Assembly (NCBI RefSeq): GCF_020382885.2
Contig: NC_058499.1
Span: forward strand, 16,601,872 to 16,665,871
From: Scatophagus argus
Lineage: Eukaryota; Chordata; Actinopteri; Scatophagidae
DNA: 64,000 nt
Reading direction: 5' to 3'
Below, piece by piece: positions 38,101 to 49,600 of this stretch. Numbering within the stretch: the stretch's first letter is position 1; each line of letters starts with the position of its first letter. The notes below the pieces were generated by a model. The model searched no databases. It had not been told where the DNA came from and was given only the letters and a program-made list of their open reading frames with translations. Made by a program: the position numbers and the translations under genes.

Positions 38101-39071
38101 TCTGTCCGGGGTGGACGGGGGGTCACAAGTCTCAGTCATTGAGTCAGTCAAAAAACAAACTAATTCCAAAATAATCTATTAAAACTCTTACTAACTGCTA
38201 CAATCCACAGCACATCAAAGTATTTAAGGGATTTTTCCCTTAAGTCTGTGCCATGTTGTTGTACATCCTCTGTGTGACAGAGCTTGTCTATGTCATACTC
38301 TTTCTAATTACAACCTTCTTTATACCAGATTGATTACACCAACCGCATCCTTAAGAGCATCCAGAAAGGTCTACTCCTGGAGGTACGGGACACTGGTATC
38401 TATGCCTTGAGGCAGGACAGGTGCCATGTGTTTGCTAGCACCTGTGACCCGAGTGTGGCTCACCCAGACCCAAGAAAGATGCCCCAGAACACCACGGTGG
38501 AGCTCCTCAGCTTTGAGAAGTATGTGCATGGTAGGTGTGGATCCCTTGCTCATTTCTGTGCACAAAACTACAACTTGTTAGTGGTTATGCAGTATCTGAA
38601 GCCAGTTTGCACTGGGAAATTACTGGTTCCGTTTGTATTTGTGTTCAGAACTGAAACAGTTTAAAGAGAACAACGGTGGCTCTCCTGACTACACCATCAA
38701 CATGTGCTTTGGAGAGAAGTTTCCCGATGGAAAAGCTTTGGAGAAGAAACTTATCGTAGTCAAGGTAACACACATACCTGAGCTTCATCTCAAAGCCACA
38801 TGAAGTACTTGAGTTCAGTTCCTTTCAGTTAGGCTGTTTTCATGTGTTGTAAAAGGTCTGTCTCCCTTTCCCTCCGTAGGTTGTCCCACTGATCTGTCGA
38901 CACTTTCATGAGATGGCCCACATGGAGGGGGCTTCTTCTCTTCACAGCGCCAACATCAGCCTGCAGATCTCGCACAACAGCCTCTATGATCTCATTAGCT
39001 CTGTCTTTGGTCTGCCACTGGCTGAGCTAGAGCCAGCACAGGCTGCTCTGCCTTTTCTGCCACCGATGTGA
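35120..39071 (+). CDS. irf7: Interferon regulatory factor 7, ten coding exons
   Basis: Coding exons: 35120-35127, 35530-35683, 36800-36971, 37060-37160, 37274-37325, 37423-37536, 37704-37906, 38329-38530, 38649-38764, 38880-39071. All have GT-AG borders and join in frame to 437 residues starting MQSPPKPQF. Residues 1-112 form the IRF winged-helix DNA-binding domain, with Trp at 12, 37, 56 and 73. The position of the usual second Trp is Tyr27 (GLRYVD). A variable middle (about 113-205) precedes the IRF association domain (about 215-385). The tail has a serine cluster (GASSLHS, 391-397) and a pLxIS-type motif SLQIS ending at Ser405, then NSLYDLIS, very like the IRF7 phospho-acceptor tail. IRF7 is phosphorylated by TBK1/IKK-epsilon kinases, dimerises, enters the nucleus and induces type I interferon. 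The phrf1 neighbour and synteny support IRF7 rather than IRF3. Confidence 0.95.
36685..36707. repeat. T9G14 homopolymer junction in irf7 intron 2
   Basis: Nine T followed by fourteen G, about 90 bases before the acceptor of irf7 coding exon 3. Runs like this are length-unstable and a common place for sequencing error. Confidence 0.9.
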
Positions 39072-39778
39072 AATTTCATCTTGCACCCACCTCTGTATAG
39101 AACATTGATCTACCTACGGGACCTATGATGCACCACATCCCAATCTTTACATAAAGCTTCGCTAAAATCTTAGCAAAACTGGTGACCTGTTCAGTGCATC
39201 ACTACAGAAGCTCCAAGAGCCAAGTGAGGAAAAAAATTTATTTATTTCTTTTTTTGTTTAGCCAATTAAAACACATTTCTAGCCAAAAGAAACAAAGCTA
39301 TGTGGAGTAGTAGTAGCACTTTAGCCTCTTGTGGCCAAAATGTTACAAAAGCTAAAACCTGATCCTGAGAAAAAAAAAAAAAAGGAGTCATCTGCCAAAA
39401 ACTTTTTCCACCTCTGTCACAGATGAAGAAAAATCAGGGACTTAGAGGCATTATCCTGGCAAAACCTTTTCACTCATTCTTGAATTCTAAAGGAAAGAAA
39501 ACAGTTTTTACCAGACTTAGAAAATGCATCCACCAGATTTTTTGTCTCACTCGTCCATCGGGCATTCTGTACAACACAGTAAATGAAACAGGAATGAATA
39601 AACTGGGTACTGCATTATGTGCCAGAAAGTGTAACACCACCCTCCTGCTTTGCATCGCCTCCCCCTCAATTTATGTTAGTCATAAACTGGAGGTAAAAAC
39701 TTGACATTTTTATCACTACAGAAGTAGATGTCCAGAAAAGGATTCCTCCACTATTGAAAGCCAGTGGCCTTACCTTAG

Positions 39779-39784
39779 AATAAA
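39779..39784 (+). terminator. candidate irf7 polyadenylation signal
   Basis: AATAAA about 0.7 kb after the stop codon. A second AATAAA follows at about 40049-40054, so two 3' ends are possible. Confidence 0.5.
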
Positions 39785-40119
39785 CTTTTTTATGAGAACT
39801 GTAAATATCAGATTCTCTTAATGAAACTGCCTTATACATTGGTAAATCCATTGTAACAAGTAAAGCTTTTTGATCTCATATTTATATGCTTGTAAAATGT
39901 AGCTGAAGGTTGAGTAAAATGTCTTTTTAAAGTTTTTTTATGTGTCATATAAATATACATACACACATACACACATATGTATGTATATGTATGTGTATGT
40001 ATACAGTTATACATGTTTACTAAATGAATCTAACCTTTTCTGGATTCCAAATAAAATCTTTAACCCTGAATGAGATCTTTTTCATTTATTACAACTGTGA
40101 CGCAATGTGTGAGCTCATC

Positions 40120-40186
40120 TGGAATTTGATTGTATTTTTATTTACATTTTACACAGTGTCCCAACTTTTTTGGAATTGGGGTTGTA
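40120..40186 (+). mobile_element. end of a dispersed teleost repeat
   Basis: ATTTTTATTTACATTTTACACAG is followed by TGTCCCAACTTTTTTGGAA and TTGGGGTTGTA. This string recurs as a repeat terminus in fish genomes. It contains an imperfect palindrome (CCCAA ... TTGGG). The upstream extent (perhaps from about 40,020) and family are uncertain. Confidence 0.6.
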
Positions 40187-40582
40187 AAACAATTTTAGGG
40201 TATGACCTAGAGACAAATCAAGCCTTTTTTAAAAAAAAAAGAAATAAACAAAAAAAATGTGATACCCACAAAAGAAAGGGAGACTTAGACTTTAGTTTTC
40301 ATCATTAAAAAAAATTGCCCCTGGCAAGAAAATACAAATGATAGCTGAGTCAGCACCCAGTCAGGACCAGGCATTTTTAGGAGGAATTCACAAAACACAC
40401 CGCCTGAGCACCTATAAGATGTGCTACTCAGAAAGGCTCTCTTTGAAATCATGCATATCTCATCCAGGGTTTCTCAGTCTGGTGGATGCAGGTTTGGGAT
40501 GTCTCCTTGCTCTGACACTCCCGAATCAAATGAACGGGCTTTTATCAGGATTCTGCTGATTAGGTATAATTATTTCTAAAAT

Positions 40583-40665
40583 GCCCAGGGCTCGAACCCA
40601 CAACCTTTGACTCCAAGGGAAAGTCATGATTTTGCTGAGCATAGGACTGAACCATTGTGCAAAGT
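40583..40665 (-). mobile_element. tRNA-like sequence, SINE fragment or tRNA pseudogene
   Basis: The minus strand has an A-box-like TGGTTCAGTCC (complement of 40644-40654) and, about 50 bases on, a canonical B box GGTTCGAGCC (complement of about 40589-40599). The T-arm stem does not pair fully and no acceptor stem forms, so a functional tRNA is unlikely. Confidence 0.6.
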
Positions 40666-41513
40666 TGGTTTATTTTCACACAAAGGAAGGCAAATTTAAT
40701 GGCAGGAATAATAATAATATTAATAATAATAATATTTATAATCATAGCAGTCAAGCTTTCTGGTCTCCAGTGACTACTAATAGATAGTTTTCATTTGTGG
40801 TGGCTCAATTTGAGCGACAGCCATGACTATGATTCTTATGGTATTTCTTTTTATGTTACCATATAATGCCCCCAAATCCCTGGGGCTAAAATATGATGAC
40901 AGGACAGAAAATTGACACAAAACCCCATCTATCATCAGCGATTTATTATCATTTGTGTTTTCTCTTAGAAACAGCAGAGGGGGTGTACTACGAAGCAAGA
41001 TTAACGGGTTAACGGGTTTAAATAACACCGCCCATTCGCTCATACCTTCCTTAATGATATTCTCTAAGCGCAATATAGATTCTCAGCTAAAGGAATACAT
41101 TATATATGCAAAAGTGCTGAGCCATACTTTAGTAATGCCACTGAACATAGCTATGTAATTAACTTTCAGCAGAGCAGCACAAATTATATCCATCTTGTGG
41201 TTTTTGGACACAGGAACTTAGATGCATGCAGCTGGTGATGCAGAAAATATTTTTTTCGCCCAAAGCTTCAGGTTTTTAAATTTATAATATTTAAATTTTA
41301 CACAGCATATGATGCATAAACTAAAAGAACAATGATGGCACAACAACTATAGACCTCTTTGGACGATGATGTTATGCTTGGTTCTGATTGCTGCCATTGT
41401 ATTTTGTTGGTATAGCAGCTAAAAGAACACGGATCCAGAATAAAACGATTAGTGCACTGGTATTAATTACAAATAATATCCAATTAATAAAACTCATTCA
41501 CTTTGATTTGTCC

Positions 41514-41540
41514 AAAAAAAAAAAAAAAAAAAAAAAAAAA
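41514..41540. repeat. poly(A) run
   Basis: Homopolymeric A run of about 26 bases in the convergent intergenic region. Confidence 0.95.
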
Positions 41541-43699
41541 CTACTGAAAAAACAAAAAAAATGTTCCTTTATTCCCACACATCCTTCATTATGGGACAGA
41601 CCTCAATGCAATTCTTGACTATCTGAAGCAACAGTGTTGCTTTTTGCTGCAACATATTCCTCACAGCTATCCAGCACATACACCTGCTGACCTCTTGACT
41701 GAAGTTGGTGTGAGCTGAACTGCCCATTTTGTGAGGAAGAAGAGTCAAATGGCGTAATCAGCACCCCTTTATATGGGAACTCATACAGAGCTCGTTGGGC
41801 TAAGAAAGTTGGTACTAACCGTCATGATACTCATTATCCGACTGGGGCTCAAGCAATGAAAGCCTGGCTATGTCAAACATACTTCATGGATCCCCAACCT
41901 CCTTTGTGGGTTGATCAAGTAAATACAGAACAAAAAAAGATACATTCAGATAAACATTAGCACCTGTTTTTTTGTTGTGTTTTTTAGGATTCTTCCGGTC
42001 CTAAATCTTGGCTTTATAAAGCCAAATTAAACATGACAACAAGGTACAAGGCAAGGCCAACAAACCACCTAACTAGTTTTACAGTAGACAAACTAGCATA
42101 GACAAAAAGAAATGATGAACAAGTTGAATTAGTTTCTCACAAACATTTGTCTTAATGAAAGAAATGCAGAAAACACTGAAAACACCATGACGAATTAGTC
42201 ACAGTGAGGCTGTAATTAAAAACTGGAAAAGGCTCAAGATTAACATTGTGAGGATCCTGTGTTCCCAACTAAAGGGATGTTTATTTCTATCATACCTGCC
42301 GTAGAAACGCTCTGACTTATGAGATATTCCATTTTTTCCCATTACAGGAACTGTAAGTTGATCTCTCAAGAATTATGTCCATAAAATGAGCTTAATACCT
42401 AATTAACATAAATATGGAAGAAAAAAAAAGGAAAAAACAACTTTAAGGTTAACATGAAATCAGCATCTTGTACAGTGACAACATCTAATTAAACATTTAT
42501 GCAAGATAACAGAGGCAGCAATTCAGCCATTGAGACATAACATCTGTGTTATAATCCTTATGACTCCAAAATAAAGTCTACATCACTTGTACTGGCGTTG
42601 TACTCTCCACTGTTAACAAACAGAATGCCCAAAAAGAAATTAAATCTCACTTATTCAGGGAAATGGTGCTTTTCTTTTTTTTTTATTATGATTATTTTTT
42701 ATCTGTTTGGCACAAAACAAAATATTTCTTGGCTCTCTAAAATCTGGTTTCTACATTTCAGGCATGTGTTGAAAAACAAAGATAATGCTGAGGACATAAG
42801 AGAACACATAGGCTGCCTAAAGAGTAGAGGCTGTTATTTGGGAAGAATGACTCCAATATTCATTTCAAACTACTGAGCCAGACTTTACCTGTAGAACACA
42901 ATGGACTACGTTTTGCTCATTAGACAAGGATATTAGAGATGTGGAAGACAACAATAAAGGCTCTCTCATACAAAAACATAAACCAAGTAACTCTACAAAC
43001 CTACGAACCATTTGTGTCAATGACTCGCAACAGGCAACACAGATGACAGGAACACGTGAGTGGACATATCAAATCTATATTATTTACAGTCAAATCTAAA
43101 ATTGTTTAATTCCTCTACTAACAAATTTTCTACAAAAATTGCATAACAGTGTCTTTCCTTAATATGACAAATGTCTTCAATATGCATACTCTGCATACTT
43201 TTATACCACTTTATAGCCCACAAAACGAGTTTTTCCACTGATAAATACCCCCTCCCACCCGCAAAACAAAACAAAAAGTCATAGAAAACTCAAACACAAT
43301 GCATCCTCCCAGTGATATGCCTGTGGAAAAGCTACCTGATTTATCATTCCATGGAGAACCTGTTGAGATTTGCCTCTTCAAGGCACAACCTCAGGGTCTC
43401 CTACTAAGTTTCTGAGCTGTTCACAAAAACGCCAGTTCTTGGCAGTGACGGTCCAATCACTGTGCTGTTCAAGTGATCGATGAAAAAAGTTTCTCAAAAT
43501 TCAGTTAAGATAGAAAGCTCCATATTAAAGAAAATGTTCCACCTTGAGGCTGTGAGCAAATCTTAATTAACCGTTTCTGTCAGAGAGTCTGAGATCACAC
43601 CCGGTGGTCACAGGACACAAAGTAAAACACACTGTAACATAATGTATGAATGAGTGTTTGTGATCAAAGTGGCTGTCCTTGCCTGTAGTCTACTGCCCC

Positions 43700-46600
43700 T
43701 CATGGGCTGTCAGAGGTTCTCACGGCCTCAGTGTGAACCTCCTGTGCCCTCCCTGAGTCCTCTCCCTTCTTGTGTTTCCTAGCATGCTTGTATTTGTCCA
43801 CGTATGCCTTGACCAGATTGCCCACCTTCACTGGGTTGATCTCCCCACTCTTGCTGTGGCACACCTGATGACCAGGAACACAAGATAATTATATACAAAA
43901 TCTCATGGAGACGCTGAGAAGTACCTGGGATTATTACCGTACTTATGCTACTAGAACTTCAAGTTTGTGGTTGGTGACAAACCACTCAGCATATTTTTGC
44001 AAACTTTTTAAACTTTTTCAATGTGGGTTTTCAAGGCTGACACCAATATCGATTATTAGATATCGAGGAGATTGATAACCGATTACTAGAACCAATATAC
44101 ATTAGCTATAAAAATCAAAGTTTTAGTGTTGAAATTTATAATAACCAGTGATGGAAGGTAAATGAGTACAGTCTAATAAAGTTATGTACTCAGATACAAT
44201 TTTGAGGTATTTGTACTTGAGTATTTCAATTACTCAAAACTACGTTTACTTCACAACTTCAGTCGCTATTTACTTTGTAGTTTCAGACTATTCTGTATTA
44301 GACTATTACCCAGGCTAAGCAGTCAAACAGACAATATTGTCAGTGCAAAGCTGAGTGAAACCACAATATGGTGACTACACACAGAAACAGGATGCTACAT
44401 CAGAGGCAAAGTAGCATATTTTTACATTTATTTTATTGGCAATTGGATTAAAGAAAGAAAAAAACCTGAAAATGGGCCTAACAACTGGTCTGTCCATACT
44501 TTTTCAACCTACCTTCTGGACGGCTTTGCGTAAAATCTCTTTGTATTCCTCCTTGTTGATGTCTCTCCTCTGGTAAAAAGGCTTGATAGCCAGCTTCACC
44601 TCTTCTATGGCTCTCTCCTGCATGTGCAGCTTCTTTAAATACTGTTGGCAGGAGCAAGACATTACAATGTCAAGATAGAGTCTCCATAAATAATCTCAAA
44701 GTAACAAGGAGTTTAAATATTTATTCAAACACAAAAACAAAAGGGACAAAAATCAAAATTTGAACCATCTCAAGTCAGACTCACTTTGTCTTTCTTCGAC
44801 AAATCCCCTTCCTCAGCCTCGCCTTGTCCAGTGGCTGATAACCCCTCAGGATGTACACCATCAGATCTAGAGGAACTACTGTGCGGAATAACAGCACCTT
44901 TCTTAGAGGAGTCACTGACAGTTCCAGTTAGGTCCTGTGAAAAGTAAAGGGAGATTAAAAACTAAGAAGATGAAAATAAGTCTAAAATATGACTTGAGGA
45001 TAGAATAAAAGATAAAAGATTGTATTTAGACTTACATAATTGTATTGTATATATCTTACATAAATGTATATGTTACACATTTACGTTTACAGATTGCCTA
45101 GTCACAAAAACCTTCTTGGGAAAATGTGGTTAACATTAGATGTGTAACCAACAATTTCAAATACTACAGGATGGCTTTTACTTTCGTTTAGCCTGAAAAA
45201 TGCTTCAATGTCAGTTTCAGTTTCGGCCATGTGACTTTATGTGAAACCAGCAAATGTACTGTGCAGGTCAACACTGCCACCCTCTGGCCATTTAATAGCA
45301 TTGAATGCTTGATGCTAGAAATATCAAGCTAACTAACAACAGTGACAAGTGCCCGTCCTACCTGACTCTGTGTCTGGCCTGTAGAAGAGGGTCTGCGAGC
45401 TCCTTCCTGCTTGAGTCTCAACTTATACAAAGCCAGCTCTGTGTGAGAGAGAATTCAGAAAACATTTAACAGAGAAGCAGAGACAAAAACATTTTAGATC
45501 TCTGCCTGCAAGACAAAGCATTAGGATATAGTTATTTAAAAACAAAAAACACCAAGTTTTTGCGTATGAAAGACACAACACAAAATCACAATTTACATCT
45601 TAATTTTACATCTTTTTATTTTCACTTCTTTATGTTTTTTTTTCAATTTAGCCAAATCTGTTAACATGACCTATTAAAATTATGTGACCAGCTAACAAAA
45701 ACTGGTGTGGAGGCATCTACTCGAAACACTTACTGCTTGCAGATTTCTCTGGTTGGGGCCCCTCAGGCTCCTGTATATTCCAGGTAACCCTCTTCACTTG
45801 ACTCTTTGATTTCGTTCCCTGTACAGTTGGTACCGGACCTCCTTCATTCTTCCCCTCCTCTACTTCTTTCTCTTGTTTGACGGACACAGCACTTCCCTCT
45901 GTGCGCTCAGACTTCACATAGTCCAGGTTATCTAGCATCACATCAACATTAAAGTCATCATCCGAGTCTGAGGGTTGCTGAACTTCCTGCTTTACAGGGA
46001 CAGCCAATCCAGCTGTGTTTGGCTGTTCATCCAGTAACACGGGGTGAGACTGAGAGACTGAAGACTCCTGGAGGCTGTCTGCTGTGACAGGTGTGGTCAC
46101 TGTAGAAAATGAGGTGACAGAGGGCACGTGGCGTGGATGTGGAGAACTTGGCTCAGATTTAATTATGGGAATTTCACATATCTCTGGCTTAACGGCATCC
46201 GCTTTGTCTCCAAACTCATCTATTGCTTTGACTGCCATCAAATCAGCGTGGTCAGTTTCTTCTTTCTTTATTGGTTTATTAATAGGAGAATCTTCAAACA
46301 TATCAAGAAGTGGTTGTCTTTCTGTCTTAATTTCTTGTCCAGTCTTTGTCTGTTCTGCAATTTCTGCTGTTGTGGCCTGGTTGTCTATCCTGACATCTTG
46401 GACTTCCTTCTTAACTTTAGAGGTGGCAATAGAGGAAGGAGCCTCCTGTTTGTTTATTGTGGCAACTTTTTCCTCTTTGACGGAGCTACGAGCGATACCC
46501 TTCTCTTTTTTCTTGTCCTGTAACTGTTTTGTGTCTTTAGAGGACGGAACAGAGGTGCCTGAAATTTTCTGTGAATTCTTGGATGACAAGCTTTCTTTTT

Positions 46601-49600
46601 TCCTTCTCTCTCTTGAGCTGGATCTAGACCTGCGTCTGCTCTTGTCTTTTGACCTCGACTCCACCTTGTGTCTGGAAGGGAGAGACGATTTTTGCAGTCG
46701 AATGTGGTCTTTCTTCCGTTCCCTGGATCTGGATCTTGACCGTGATTTTGACCGCGATTTTGAGAAAGACAGGCCCTGTTTATGGTCTTCTGATCTAGAT
46801 GTGGATCTGGATCTGGAACGTGATTTTGACCGCGATTTTGAGCGAGACCGGCCATGTCTTTTCTCCTTTGACACATGTCTTCTCTCACAGTCTCTCTCTT
46901 TGTCATCGTGTCTCTCCTTGCCCCTTTGTTTATGCTTCTTCCTCCGTGAACGCTCTCGGCTGCTAGAGCTGGAACCGGACCTAAAATTGGTAATGACAGA
47001 AACAAAAACTTCACTGAAAAACACATAGGGTGCTCAATTAAGGTCTTAATGTCAAATGGATGGCTACTTAATAGGTGATACCAGGAATACTGGACAAAGT
47101 ATAGCGTTACATTTACATTAAATTTACCTCGACCGCCTCCTGTCTTTGGACTGCGATCGCCGTCTCTTTTGGCGAGTCCTGTCAGGGGAATTGGACTGAG
47201 AGCTTTCTGACGTTGAGCGTGCCCTTCTCCTCTCCCTGGACCTTGACCGCCTAGAGCTCCTTTCACTGTCCGTCTTCTTTTCTTTTTCTCGACTTCCCTT
47301 TCTTGAGGAGTGATGCTCTCCCCTCCTCCCTCTGTCTGTCTCCGGACTGCTGGACCATCGCTCCTTTGAAGCTTGGAAGCCTTTCTTCCGATGGTCCAAA
47401 TCTCTTGATGGAGACTTGGAACAGGATTTGGAATCTGATTTAGTTTCTGCCTTTTGTTTCTTTGAGGTAGGGGTAGAGCTGGATGCTGATGAATCATTCT
47501 TACAGTTAGAAGGAGCACTGTTGGGAGTTCCAACACTCCGACCACTCTCTTCTTGTAAAGTCTCTCTCTCATTCTTTAAAGGAGGTAGGATGTGATGAAC
47601 AGGTGATGGGGTGCCTGCTGTCTCTGATTTCAAACTTTTTACACTGTCACCAAACCTTTCACCTTCCCCTGCATCTTCTAGCCCTGGCTCTTTCTTAACT
47701 TTAGTGTCAAGTAATAATGTTCTTTTCAAGGTCTCAGTGTCTTTTTCAATCTTGACGTATTCCTCTGAACATCTGACCTCCTGAGATATGGTGTCATGAG
47801 CACCAGCTCTCCTTGGTTCTTCCTCTGAGATCTCAATCTCCTGTGTTTCGGTTTTCACATGAACCAGATCCTGCTTGCTTTGCACTAAACCCTCCTTGTT
47901 TCCTAAACTACGAGCTTTATCCTCGCATGTAGCGTGTTGAGAGCTGCCATCCACACTTGTGCTCTCAGCTTCATTGTCTGAGTTGCTTGAGTCAGACAGA
48001 GTGGGGTTAAAGGGATCATAGATATTATTACTATCTTGCTCTTTATTGACCAGCGTACGTGGTGCCAAGAGCATCTGTTTATCCCTGTGCAGCTGCCTCT
48101 TTCTTGCTTCCTCTTCCTTTTTTCTCCAGGGTTCCTGCATGTTACCTCCACTGGCAGAGGATGACGTGATGCTCAGTCGCCTTGAATGCCAGGAATTCCC
48201 ACTGGAGTTAATGCGGAAGCTCACTGCTGAGGAAGAGGAGGAAGCTGATGAATAATGTGGCTGGCTGGCAGGGGAGGCAGTGGAAGAGGAAGAGAATGAG
48301 CTGGAGAAGGATGATGACGATCCTGCTCCATCAGGCCTCGGCCTCTGAGCCTGACCCTTTTGCTGGTCTACACTTTGCTGCCTTCCCTTGTCCCCAGCCA
48401 GGCTGTTCATGCCTCTTTCTGACATGCCATAACCATTACTGCTCGTGGTAGAATTACTACTACCACCACTGCTACTACTGCTTCTATTAGTTCCATCATT
48501 TGTGATACCACTGCTGTCCTTTTTTATTTTTGGTATCCTAGGAAGCACTGACACATCCACCCACATGGGCTTAGTCGGTGCCTTTTTAGATTGGGAGAGT
48601 GAAGGGGCTATTCCCTTGCTCTTGGAGCTGGAGTCTACGGTGGAGGGACAAGGGGCTCTAACTCCACTGGTTCCCTGGGTGGGTCTGACTGGACATGGTG
48701 GCTGCAAACTCGGATGACGTCGAGATGGTAAATCAGAATGAGGAGGCAACTGGGTGTGGCTGACTGAGGAGGGCATCAGGGTGGGTAGGTGAGGAGAGTT
48801 CTGGGAAAAATAACTGTTTGTTGAGCTATGGGAGGATCCTGGTAGGTCTCTGCTGTAGTGGGGAGACAGACAACCATCTCCTTGGTTGGGTGACATCACT
48901 GGGTTGATCTGGGTGCTGGCATCGCCTGAGCTACTGCTTTTGCTGCATCCTGGCTTTAACACTGATGGCATCACTGTAACAAAGGAAATGTGATTTTTTT
49001 TTTTTTTTTCCATTTTGCTTTGCAGATGAAATTAATTTACACATTGCACACTGTTTACAGTAAAGTAAAACAGTGCTGAGGAAAACAAGAAATAGGGATA
49101 GCTCAGTCAGGCTCAGTCAGTAAGCTGAGACCGAGTGTGAAATAACTGTCTGCCAGTGTACAGTTAAGTTTTAGTTGATATTCACCAACTGGACATGCAT
49201 TTTACATAAAGCAGTCAGTTTGTTTGATATTCAAGAGCTCAACTTAATATAAACAGCGCTGTGTCTTTACCATCAGCTACTTCTGGTTCTCTGTCTGCCT
49301 CTACTATGCACCACGTGGCACAACACTCAAAATTTAAAAGCGACAACATATTTAATAAAATCTCACTGTTTAGACATTGTATTTAAAAATATGTCCCACA
49401 TACTTACTTGGCTTTGTAGCTTTCAGGGAACCATCTCGGTTAATAACAACATCAGAGCTGTCCATTAAAAGCATGCTTTGTCCTGATAAGATGCTGCCCA
49501 GCAGGTCAGGCACAGGGGCTGCCTCTACAACACCCCCTGACTGGGGGACAGCTATAGCCCTCCTGGAAAGGCAAAGCAAACTTTAATTAGATCAACCATA

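Larger units (their letters stand above)
39072..43699. other. 3' UTRs and spacer between convergent irf7 and phrf1
   Basis: About 4.6 kb between the two convergent stop codons. It holds the irf7 3' UTR on the left, the repeats listed separately (40.1 and 40.6 kb), a poly(A) run at 41514-41540, and the phrf1 3' UTR on the right. TTTATT (minus-strand AATAAA) occurs at 42682-42687 and 42280-42285 and either could end phrf1. No additional gene is recognised. Confidence 0.6.

Noticed and set aside
40583..40665. Functional tRNA gene
   Set aside because: A and B boxes are present but the T-arm and acceptor stems do not pair, so it is treated as a SINE or pseudogene.
45281..45299. Additional CTCF site (complement of CTGCCACCCTCTGGCCA)
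   Set aside because: It mismatches the core at the invariant AG before the GGC, so it was not counted with the two strong motifs.
46084..47028. 314-codon plus-strand open frame
   Set aside because: It is the antisense shadow of the Arg-Ser-rich phrf1 exon; the minus strand has splice borders and recognisable protein sequence.
46454..47572. 372-codon minus-strand frame overlapping two phrf1 exons
   Set aside because: It runs through the intron between the two big exons in the wrong frame and lacks any domain.
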